Shown here piece after piece: positions 1-6,291 of a DNA stretch of 10,272 bases. Numbering within the stretch: the first letter of the stretch is position 1; each line of letters starts with the position of its first letter. A model generated the notes under the pieces. It did no database searches. It saw nothing but the letters and a program-made list of their open reading frames with translations, and was not told where the DNA came from. The stretch is from Planctomycetota bacterium. GTDB taxonomy: Bacteria; Planctomycetota; Planctomycetia; Pirellulales; Thermoguttaceae. Where the stretch lies: positions 1-10,272 of the forward strand of contig JANXQG010000010.1 in the NCBI GenBank assembly GCA_025356915.1, written 5' to 3'. The position numbers were made by a program, and so were the translations under genes.

Positions 1-116
1 CAAGAGAGATTCTCGGCTCTTTGGCTTTGGAATGCTCTGCACTCGTTCGGGCGCGCGGCCCTCCGATGCGGGGGAATCTTGCGATAGTTTTCTGGTCGCT
101 TTACGCAGCCAGGGAC

Positions 117-145
117 TTGACAACAAGATCGCGTCTAGCAATAAT
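117..145 (+). promoter_or_regulatory. Sigma70-type promoter of the fucosidase gene
   Basis: A perfect -35 box TTGACA (117-122) is followed after exactly 17 bases by AATAAT (140-145), five of six matches to the -10 consensus. Transcription would start near 152, giving a leader of about 145 bases before the fucosidase ATG at 297. The leader carries a palindrome and a hairpin that could act as operator or RNA structure. I see no gene in bases 1-116. Confidence 0.62.
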
Positions 146-162
146 CGTGCTTGTAGTTTGTA

Positions 163-175
163 CTGTCCGGGACAG
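163..175. promoter_or_regulatory. 13-bp palindrome, candidate operator
   Basis: CTGTCC-G-GGACAG is a perfect inverted repeat with a one-base centre. It lies about 10-25 bases downstream of the predicted start of the fucosidase transcript, a typical repressor position. It does not match the usual LacI-family operator. The regulator is unknown. Confidence 0.4.
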
Positions 176-179
176 GAAT

Positions 180-198
180 TCTCGGAGTGTTTCCGAGA
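180..198 (+). other. Leader hairpin, 7-bp stem
   Basis: TCTCGGA (180-186) and TCCGAGA (192-198) are perfect complements around a 5-base loop, within the predicted fucosidase leader. There is no following T run, so it is not a classic terminator. It could stabilise the leader RNA or be a second dyad operator. Confidence 0.35.
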
Positions 199-296
199 CC
201 CGTGAACAGCTACCAATAATCGTTGCTCGCCCGCCGCGGCCGCGATTGTACTGTTCCCTTCCCGCCCCGATAACATCGAGTTCCGAGGATACTGCC

Positions 297-2255
297 ATGC
301 GAAGCGTTCTTACCTTTTCCGCCATCCTTCTGCTACTCGTGCAAGTGCCGCCGAGCCGCGCTGCCGATGAAGGCGCCGCCGCCCCGCTGCTGATCGCCGA
401 AGGCCAATTCAAGCCGACCATGGAATCGCTCAAGCAATACAAATGCCCCGACTGGTTCCGAGACGCCAAGTTCGGCATCTGGGCGCACTGGGGTCCGCAG
501 GCGGTGCCGATGGACGGCGACTGGTACGCCCGCGGGATGTACGAACAAGGCAGCGGGCACTACAAGTACCATATTGAACATTATGGGCATCCGTCGAAGT
601 TCGGCTACAAGGACATCATTCCGCTCTGGAAGGCCGAAAAGTGGGATCCTGATCGTTTGATGGCCCTGTATAAGAAGGCCGGGGCCAAGTATTTCGTGAG
701 CATGGGCTCGCATCACGACAACTTTTTCCTGTGGGACTCGAAGCTGCACCCATGGAACGCCGTGAATATGGGACCCAAGCGCGACGTGGTGGGTGATTGG
801 CAGAAAGCCGCCAAAAAACAAGGGTTGCGATTCGGCGTCTCCGAGCACCTAGCCGCCAGTTTTACTTGGTTCCAAAGCAGTCATCGTTCTGACAAGTCCG
901 GGCCTTTGGCCGGTATTCCTTACGATGGCGCCGATCCGAAGTACGAAGATCTGTATCATTTTCCTGCCGAGCCTGGCGACACGGGCTGGAACAGCAAGAA
1001 TCCTCGCGTGCAGAAGCAGTGGTATGGCGAGATCAAGGAACTGGTGGACAATTACCACCCCGACTTGCTCTATAGCGACAGTCCGGTGCCGTTCAGCAAT
1101 GAGGCCGGACTGAGCATGATAGCTCACCTATACAACAGCAGTGCCGCTAGCAACGGCGGCGTGGCCGCCGTGGTCTACAACTGCAAGCAAAAGTCCGAAG
1201 GGCGTTGGGTCGAGGATCTCGAACGTGGCGTCATGGCGAAGATCGACCCGAATCCCTGGCAGACCGATACGTCGATCGGCGACTGGTTTTACAACCGCAA
1301 CTGGAAGTTTCGCCCGGTGAGTTGGGTCATCCATATGCTCGTCGACAACGTGAGCAAGAATGGCAATTTGCTTCTAAATGTTGTACAACGGCCCGACGGC
1401 TCGCTCGATCCGGAAGTCGAGTACATGCTCAAGCAACTCGCCGATTGGAACGCGATTCACGGCGAGGCCATCTACGGCAGCCGGCCATGGCTGGTTTACG
1501 GCGAGGGACCGGTGCGCAACAATCGCGGCGGAAATTTCAACGAAGACTTCAAATACACTGCAAAAGACATCCGCTTCACTACCAGGGGCAGCACGCTCTA
1601 TGCCATCGCTCTGGGCTGGCCGAGCGACAACACACTCGTCGTGCGTTCGCTGGCCCGACTTGCCGATGGCAGCAACGTCGTCTCCTCTGTCAGTTTGCTG
1701 GGCCACGAAGGCAAGGTCGAGTGGATGCAAACTTCCGAAGGCCTGGTGATTGAATTGCCCGAGAAGAAGATTTCAGAGTTTACCTGTGGTTTGAAGATCA
1801 CAGGCAACCAGCTCAAACCGGCGCCGATTGTCGAAAAGTCCGCGGCAATTAGACCGGACTGCGGCGGTGCAATCAAGCTCGACGCGGATTCAGCCGATCT
1901 GCACGGCGACCAGATCAAAGTCGAGCAGCGTGGACCGCTCTCGAATATCGGCTTCTGGGACAATGCCAACGACTGGGTTTCATGGAACGTCGAATTCGCC
2001 AAGCCTGGCACCTATCGCGTTACGGCCCATTGCGCCTTGCCCGATGGCCGGACGCAGCTTGCTGCGGATATCGCGGGCAAGACGCTGGTGGGATCGGTTG
2101 TTGCAACCGGAAATTGGGACGTTTACAAGCCGGTTGATCTTGGCAAGGTGAAAATCGCCAAAGCGGGCGTTGTCAAGGTTAGTCTTCACCCCGGCCAATC
2201 CGACGCCTGGCTGGCGATTAACCTCCGCGATGTAAAGATCGTGCCTATCAAGTAA
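297..2255 (+). CDS. Secreted alpha-L-fucosidase, GH29
   Basis: A retaining alpha-L-fucosidase predicted to release terminal L-fucose from glycans outside the cytoplasm. The ATG at 297 is chosen over the in-frame start at 21 because GAGGA (285-289) sits 7 bases upstream and because the protein then opens with a signal peptide (residues 1-22: MR, hydrophobic core, cleavage near SRAA-D). The GH29 catalytic barrel spans about residues 45-390. It begins with PDWFRDAKFGIWAHWG (51-66) and has the HHD motif (139-141) and YHPDLLYSD (253-261), where D261 aligns with the family nucleophile. I did not identify the acid/base residue. A beta-rich stretch follows, and residues about 520-650 form a separate CBM-like beta-sandwich (GFWDNANDWVSW, then PGTYRV). 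The 652-residue length suits a GH29 enzyme with an accessory C-terminal domain. It has its own promoter and lies upstream of the arabinose operon. Actual substrate linkage is not known. Confidence 0.93.
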   Translation: MRSVLTFSAILLLLVQVPPSRAADEGAAAPLLIAEGQFKPTMESLKQYKCPDWFRDAKFGIWAHWGPQAVPMDGDWYARGMYEQGSGHYKYHIEHYGHPSKFGYKDIIPLWKAEKWDPDRLMALYKKAGAKYFVSMGSHHDNFFLWDSKLHPWNAVNMGPKRDVVGDWQKAAKKQGLRFGVSEHLAASFTWFQSSHRSDKSGPLAGIPYDGADPKYEDLYHFPAEPGDTGWNSKNPRVQKQWYGEIKELVDNYHPDLLYSDSPVPFSNEAGLSMIAHLYNSSAASNGGVAAVVYNCKQKSEGRWVEDLERGVMAKIDPNPWQTDTSIGDWFYNRNWKFRPVSWVIHMLVDNVSKNGNLLLNVVQRPDGSLDPEVEYMLKQLADWNAIHGEAIYGSRPWLVYGEGPVRNNRGGNFNEDFKYTAKDIRFTTRGSTLYAIALGWPSDNTLVVRSLARLADGSNVVSSVSLLGHEGKVEWMQTSEGLVIELPEKKISEFTCGLKITGNQLKPAPIVEKSAAIRPDCGGAIKLDADSADLHGDQIKVEQRGPLSNIGFWDNANDWVSWNVEFAKPGTYRVTAHCALPDGRTQLAADIAGKTLVGSVVATGNWDVYKPVDLGKVKIAKAGVVKVSLHPGQSDAWLAINLRDVKIVPIK

Positions 2256-2363
2256 AGTGGACGCGGCCTCCCGCAGCACAAAAAGCAATTAGGACGCCGC
2301 TTCTACTCCCCACCTCTGTTTCGCGCCCCGATGACCTGCTCGGTAAAATCGTTGAGCCGTTTG

Positions 2364-2501
2364 TTATTTCCTCGTCGCCACGTTACGCCGTTCGATTTTG
2401 ATGTGAAGAGTGGCCGTTTTCAAGCCGGGCGCGCTGGCCATCAAATCGACTTCGCCCGGTTTCTGGCCGGCGCGCACGACGACCATGCACAAGGGCCGGT
2501 T
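2364..2501 (-). pseudogene. Decayed C-terminal tail of a GH2-like beta-galactosidase
   Basis: Read on the minus strand, 45 codons ending in TAA (2364-2366) give a sequence containing NRPLCMVVVRAGQKPGE, then VDLMASAPGLKTATLHIKIE. The pattern of a short beta strand, 'VVVRAG..PGE', then 'L.ASAPGLK.A...I' is what I know from the last beta-sandwich domain of many GH2 beta-galactosidases. Upstream in the same frame there is a TAA (2502-2504), then more stops, and there is no ribosome binding site or start, so the rest of the gene has been lost or scrambled. It lies antisense to both neighbours. The family call is from memory of the motif and may be wrong; other enzymes carry similar Ig-like tails. 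Confidence 0.42.
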
Positions 2502-2562
2502 TTACTTCCATGTACCCACGAACAATGACGATCAATCGCATGCCCAGAATGGAAGTATCGTA

Positions 2563-2621
2563 GCGCAGCAACTTGCGCACCGGCAATCAGCAATCGCGCA
2601 AAAATATGTTCTAAATGCGCA
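2563..2621 (+). promoter_or_regulatory. Phased GCGCA repeats, candidate regulator binding array
   Basis: GCGCA occurs at 2563, 2575, 2596 and 2617. The last three are spaced exactly 21 bases, about two helical turns, and share an A/T-leaning flank (AACTT, CAATC, TAAAT before the core). The last copy ends 6 bases before the predicted -35 hexamer. Direct repeats about 21 bp apart just upstream of -35 are how AraC-family activators such as AraC (I1/I2) bind, and the next gene encodes an AraC-family regulator. An inverted pair TTGCGC (2573-2578) and GCGCAA (2596-2601) is embedded. Binding is inferred. Confidence 0.45.
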
Positions 2622-2627
2622 GACCGC

Positions 2628-2656
2628 GTATCAGTTGCAAGAACCCATGGTATAAT
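2628..2656 (+). promoter_or_regulatory. Extended -10 promoter of the regulator-araBDA operon
   Basis: TATAAT (2651-2656) is a perfect -10 box and is preceded by TG at 2648-2649, giving the extended -10 form TGnTATAAT. At the standard 17-base distance the -35 hexamer is GTATCA (2628-2633), only three of six matches. A strong extended -10 with a poor -35 suits a promoter helped by an upstream activator. The start would be near 2663, with a leader of about 50 bases. GTTA-ACG-TAAC (2661-2671), a small dyad, covers the start site and could be a second operator. Confidence 0.6.
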
Positions 2657-2713
2657 CGCAGTTAACGTAACCTGACAAATCCGTAGCGAGAGGTGGCCGT
2701 TTCGCTGTTGCCG

Positions 2714-3883
2714 ATGTCCAAAATACCAAAGGTGGCACTGCTTGTGGAGACAGCCCGCGGCTATGGCCGGGACGTGCTTCACGGAATTGTGCGCTATGCA
2801 CGACTCCACGGGCCATGGGCCTTTTATATTACCCCGGGCGATTTCGTGCAATCCCTGCCCGAAATGGAGGAATGGGGCGGCACGGGGATCATTGCGCGGA
2901 TCGAGACTCGTCAGGTCGCCAAGGCCATTCTGGCGACGCGACTCCCGGTCGTTGCGATGGATCTGTCCGAAACCCAATTGGCGCCGGGAAGCCCCTGGTC
3001 GCGGATGAGCCAGTTGACTTCGGACTCGGAAGGAGCTGTGCGACTGGCCGTCGAGCATTTGCTGAATCAAGGAGTTCACAATTTCGGGTTCGTCGGAATT
3101 TCCGGTAAGGTGTGGTCGGACCGGCGGCAGCATGCCTTCGCCCAACAGATGGCCGAAGCGGGTTGCGAGGCTCATGCGTATCGTTATTCTTGTCGCTCGC
3201 GGCTCCCATGGAGCCGAGAACAGACGGTAATGTCGCGTTGGTTGGAGGGATTGCCGAAGCCGGCGGGCATCCTGGCATGCAATGACGACCGTGGGCGCGA
3301 AGTCCTCGCCGCGTGCCGGCAAGCGAGACTGCGGGTGCCCGAAGAGGTGGCCGTGATCGGCATCGACAACGATGAGTTGCTGTGCGACTTGTCCGATCCG
3401 CCGCTGTCGAGTGTGACCCTGGGCGCGGAGCGGGCCGGCTTCGAGGCCGCCGCCCTCTTGGACGATCTCATGGCGGGCTGCGTCAAGAAGCCTCGGCGAT
3501 TGGTCGCTGCTGCACTTGGGGTCGTCACTCGCCGTTCCACCGATGTGCTGCTTCACGAAGATCAGGAGATAGCGGCCGCCCTGCGTTTCATTCGCGACAA
3601 TGCGGGCCGGCCTATCCGCGTCTATGACGTGGTTGCGAACTTGGGCGATGCCCGCCGCACGCTGGAAATCCGCTTTCGTCAGGCGATGGGACGCTCGATC
3701 TACGCGGAGATTCAGCGCAGTCGCCTGGAGCGAGCAAGACAACTGCTCCTGGAGACCGACATCGCACTTCCAAAGGTGGCGATGGCATGCGGCTTTGGCA
3801 GCCCCAGCCATCTGGCCGCCGTCTTCGGCCGGAGCCTGGGAGTAACTCCCATGAAGTATCGAGCCAACAACCGCGTTCGCTAG
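2714..3883 (+). CDS. xylR: XylR-type AraC-family transcriptional regulator
   Basis: A cytoplasmic sugar-responsive regulator built like Escherichia coli XylR: an N-terminal LacI/periplasmic-binding-protein-like sensor (about residues 5-278) joined to a C-terminal AraC-type double helix-turn-helix (about 285-385). The opening KVALLVETARGYGRDVLHGI, the CNDDRGREVL stretch (189-198), VIGIDNDELL (214-223) with LSSV (231-234) and the RRSTD linker (273-277) are characteristic. In the DNA-binding part, RRTLEIRFRQAMGRSIYAEI (314-333) and CGFGSPSHLAAVFGRSLGVTP (359-379) are the two helix-turn-helix regions. At 389 residues it matches XylR (392). The ATG at 2714 fits the family N-terminus, though AGGTGG (2691-2696) would better serve a TTG at 2708; a GTG at 2693 is also in frame. 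It is first in the operon, 10 bases before araB, so it is probably autoregulated. From context its inducer is more likely L-arabinose than xylose; the symbol names the family only. Confidence 0.9.
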   Translation: MSKIPKVALLVETARGYGRDVLHGIVRYARLHGPWAFYITPGDFVQSLPEMEEWGGTGIIARIETRQVAKAILATRLPVVAMDLSETQLAPGSPWSRMSQLTSDSEGAVRLAVEHLLNQGVHNFGFVGISGKVWSDRRQHAFAQQMAEAGCEAHAYRYSCRSRLPWSREQTVMSRWLEGLPKPAGILACNDDRGREVLAACRQARLRVPEEVAVIGIDNDELLCDLSDPPLSSVTLGAERAGFEAAALLDDLMAGCVKKPRRLVAAALGVVTRRSTDVLLHEDQEIAAALRFIRDNAGRPIRVYDVVANLGDARRTLEIRFRQAMGRSIYAEIQRSRLERARQLLLETDIALPKVAMACGFGSPSHLAAVFGRSLGVTPMKYRANNRVR

Positions 3884-3893
3884 AAGGTCTTTT

Positions 3894-5591
3894 ATGAAAG
3901 CAATGAATCAGTTTGCCATCGGCGTCGACTACGGTACTAATAGTGTGAGGGCCCTGGTGGTCGACACCGCCGACGGTCGGGAAGTGGCCACGCACGTCTA
4001 CAATTATCCCAGCGGCGAAGCGGGCGTCCTCTTGGACCCCAGCGATCCGCATGCCGCCCGGCAGAACCCCGCCGACTATATCGAGGGCTTCTACCAGTCG
4101 GTCGGTTGCGCCGTGCAGAGGGCCGCGGCCGATCCGAGCTTTCGCCCCGAGCGGGTCGTCGGCATCGGCGTCGACACGACCGGTTCGACGCCCATCCCCG
4201 TCGATCGCAACGGCTGGCCGCTTGCCCTCGCGGCGGAGTTCGCCGGGGAACTGGCCGCCCACGCGTGGCTTTGGAAAGACCACACGGGCTACGGCGAGGC
4301 AGCCGAGATCACAGAGAAGGCCAAGAAGGTCCGCGATAAATATCTCAACAAGTGCGGCGGCGTTTACAGCAGCGAGTGGTACTGGTCGAAAATCCTGCAC
4401 TGCAAGCGGTCGTTCCCCAAGGTCTTCCAGGCCGCTTACTCCTGGGTGGAACTGGCCGACTTCGTCCCCGCGTTTTTGACCGGCAACCTCGATCCCGACG
4501 CGCTTCCCCGCGGAATATGCGCGGCGGGTCACAAGGCCATGTATCACGAGGACTGGCAAGGGCTGCCCAGTGCCAAGTTCCTCGCCGGTCTCGATCCCGA
4601 CTTGGCCGCGATTCGCGATCGCTATGCGGTCCCAGCCTTGACTTCCGACCGCAGGGCCGGTTCGCTCACGGCGGAGATCGCAGCCAAGGTCGGCCTGCCG
4701 GCTGGCGTGGCCGTGGCGGTGGGCGCCTTCGACGCCCACATGGGCGCCGTCGGCGCGGGCATCAAGCCCGGCACGTTGGTGAAGATCATCGGTACCAGCA
4801 CGTGCGACATGATGGTCGCGCCCATGAATAGTCCCCTGGTGGACATCCCGGGCCTTTGTGGCATCGTGCCCGGTTCCATCGTGCCGGGCATGTACGGGCT
4901 GGAGGCGGGCCAGTCAGCGGTGGGCGACATCTTCAACTGGTTCGTCAAGTCGCTTGCGCCGGCCCAGTATTCGGCCGACGGCGATGGCCATGCGGCCCTG
5001 ACCCGCGCAGCCGAGCAGCTTTGCCCCGGCGCCAGCGGCCTGGTCGCCCTGGACTGGAACAACGGCAACCGCACGGTCATCGTCGATCCGTTGCTTAGCG
5101 GGCTGTTGGTCGGGCAGACGCTGCATACCACTGCGGCGGAAGTCTACCGCGCGTTGATCGAGGCCACGGCCTTCGGCGCGCTGGTGATCATCAACCGCTT
5201 CGAGGAGTACGGCGTGAAGGTTAAGGAAGTGGTCAATTGCGGCGGCATCGCCGAGAAGAACCCGCTGGTCATGCAGATCTACGCCGATGTCTGCAACCGT
5301 CCGATGAAGATCAGCCGTTCGGCCCAGACCTGCGCGTTGGGCGCGGCACTCTTCGGGACCGTGGCTGGCGGCGGCTACAAGTCGGTAGAAGCGGCGCAGC
5401 GAAAAATGACCGGCGTGAAAGAAATGGTCTACAAGCCCACCAAGGCGGCCGCCGCGGTCTACGCGGAGCTTTACCGTGTCTACCGCACATTGCATGATGC
5501 GTTCGGAACGGTTGGCGTGAAGCATCGGCTTCACGGAGTCATGAAGGATCTGATCCGTATTCGCGACGAAGCAAGGCGAGGGAGCGGTTAA
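3894..5591 (+). CDS. araB: L-ribulokinase
   Basis: Cytoplasmic FGGY-family kinase that phosphorylates L-ribulose with ATP to L-ribulose 5-phosphate, second step of L-arabinose breakdown. The 565 residues match the 566 of E. coli AraB. The N-terminal domain has the phosphate loop IGVDYGTNSVRALVVD (9-24), DTTGSTP (94-100) and the substrate-side segments LWKDHT (126-131) and EWYWSKILH (161-169). GAFDAHMG (277-284) carries the expected catalytic base D280. IIGTSTCDMM (298-307), GLEAGQSAVGDIFNWF (335-350) and NCGGIAEKNP (448-457) form the C-terminal ATP-binding half. The DYGTNSVRA and long insert mark it as AraB rather than xylulokinase. The start ATG has AAGG (3884-3887) 6 bases upstream; a second in-frame ATG at 3903 is less well placed. 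Its stop TAA touches the araD start. Confidence 0.96.
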   Translation: MKAMNQFAIGVDYGTNSVRALVVDTADGREVATHVYNYPSGEAGVLLDPSDPHAARQNPADYIEGFYQSVGCAVQRAAADPSFRPERVVGIGVDTTGSTPIPVDRNGWPLALAAEFAGELAAHAWLWKDHTGYGEAAEITEKAKKVRDKYLNKCGGVYSSEWYWSKILHCKRSFPKVFQAAYSWVELADFVPAFLTGNLDPDALPRGICAAGHKAMYHEDWQGLPSAKFLAGLDPDLAAIRDRYAVPALTSDRRAGSLTAEIAAKVGLPAGVAVAVGAFDAHMGAVGAGIKPGTLVKIIGTSTCDMMVAPMNSPLVDIPGLCGIVPGSIVPGMYGLEAGQSAVGDIFNWFVKSLAPAQYSADGDGHAALTRAAEQLCPGASGLVALDWNNGNRTVIVDPLLSGLLVGQTLHTTAAEVYRALIEATAFGALVIINRFEEYGVKVKEVVNCGGIAEKNPLVMQIYADVCNRPMKISRSAQTCALGAALFGTVAGGGYKSVEAAQRKMTGVKEMVYKPTKAAAAVYAELYRVYRTLHDAFGTVGVKHRLHGVMKDLIRIRDEARRGSG

Positions 5592-6287
5592 GTGCTTGAA
5601 GACCTGAAACAAATCGTCTGCGACGCCAACCGGGATCTCGTTCCCAGCGGGTTGGTGACGTTGACCTGGGGCAATATCAGCGGCATCGATCGGGAAGCCG
5701 GGCTGATCGTCATCAAACCCAGCGGCGTGGCCTACGAGCGCTTGCAGCCGGATTGCATGGTCGTCGTCGATCTGGACGGCCGCGTCGTGGAAGGGCACCT
5801 CAAGCCATCAAGCGACACGCCCAGCCACGTGATCCTTTACCGGGCATTCGCGGGCATCGGCGGCGTTATCCATACTCACAGCCGGCATGCCACGATGTTC
5901 GCCCAGGCCCGCCGCGAGATCCCATGCCTAGGCACGACGCACGCAGACCATTTCTACGGCGCTGTGCCCTTGACCCGACCGCTCACGGAACAGGAAGTCA
6001 GGGAAGATTACGAGGCAAATACCGGCCGAGTGATCGTCGAGCGATTTGCGCATATCGATGCGCTGGCGATGCCGACCGTGCTCGTCGCAGGCCATGCCCC
6101 GTTCGCCTGGGGCCCTACGGTTGGCAAGAGTTTGGACAATGCGATCGCCCTGGAAGCGGTGGCAGAGATGGCAATGGGGACATGGCTGCTCAACGACCGC
6201 GTCGCTCCCCTGGAAAATTACGTTTTGGAAAAACACTATCATCGCAAGCACGGCCCGGCCGCGTACTACGGGCAGAAGGAGGAATAG
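5592..6287 (+). CDS. araD: L-ribulose-5-phosphate 4-epimerase
   Basis: Zinc-dependent class II aldolase-family enzyme that converts L-ribulose 5-phosphate to D-xylulose 5-phosphate, the last dedicated step before the pentose phosphate pathway. At 231 residues it has exactly the length of E. coli AraD and aligns along its whole length. Visible are LVTLTWGNIS (21-30), KPSGV (42-46), KPSSDTPSH (71-79), the zinc ligands H94, H96 (IHTHSRHAT) and H168 (AGHAPFAWG), the catalytic D119 (HADHFYG) and the C-terminal AYYGQ with Y226. The start is a GTG immediately after the araB stop (TAAGTG), with GAGGGAG (5578-5584) as ribosome binding site inside araB; this arrangement implies translational coupling. 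The AraD-like C-terminal and araA next to it argue against the related UlaF/SgbE (ascorbate or xylulose) epimerases. Confidence 0.95.
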   Translation: MLEDLKQIVCDANRDLVPSGLVTLTWGNISGIDREAGLIVIKPSGVAYERLQPDCMVVVDLDGRVVEGHLKPSSDTPSHVILYRAFAGIGGVIHTHSRHATMFAQARREIPCLGTTHADHFYGAVPLTRPLTEQEVREDYEANTGRVIVERFAHIDALAMPTVLVAGHAPFAWGPTVGKSLDNAIALEAVAEMAMGTWLLNDRVAPLENYVLEKHYHRKHGPAAYYGQKEE

Positions 6288-6291
6288 GCAC

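Larger units (their letters stand above)
135..257 (+). repeat. Two pairs of direct repeats in the fucosidase leader
   Basis: CTAGCAATAATCGT (135-148) recurs as CTACCAATAATCGT (210-223), 13 of 14 bases the same and 75 bases apart. TTGTACTGTCC (158-168) recurs as TTGTACTGTTCC (246-257), 88 bases apart. The two motifs keep the same order, so this is either an imperfect local duplication, with about 13 extra bases in the second copy, or two binding sites for each of two proteins. The first copy of the first motif overlaps the -10 box. Confidence 0.45.
2256..2713. other. Intergenic region between fucosidase and arabinose operon
   Basis: There is no intact gene here. From left to right: about 108 bases with no recognisable feature and no clear terminator, a minus-strand pseudogene tail (2364-2501), about 60 bases with nothing assigned, the GCGCA repeat array (2563-2621), the operon promoter (2628-2656), a small dyad (2661-2671) and the regulator leader. 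The fucosidase transcript and the pseudogene would converge near 2256-2363. Confidence 0.7.

Noticed and set aside
2..21. AAGAG...CTCTT hairpin at the left edge as terminator of an upstream gene
   Set aside because: Five base pairs around a 10-base loop, with no proper T run and no visible upstream gene.
21..296. Upstream in-frame extension of the fucosidase
   Set aside because: It would place 92 residues of arginine-rich, domain-free sequence before a clear signal peptide. The promoter at 117-145 and ribosome binding site at 285-289 fit the start at 297.
2262..2275. GCGG-CCTC-CCGC stem after the fucosidase as a terminator
   Set aside because: Only 4 bp and followed by A-rich rather than T-rich sequence.
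2441..3811. 456-codon minus-strand open frame opposite the regulator
   Set aside because: Low-complexity translation without motifs, fully antisense to a well-conserved XylR-type gene.
3612..4739. 375-codon minus-strand open frame opposite the regulator and araB
   Set aside because: Spans the junction of two conserved genes on the other strand and shows no recognisable domain.
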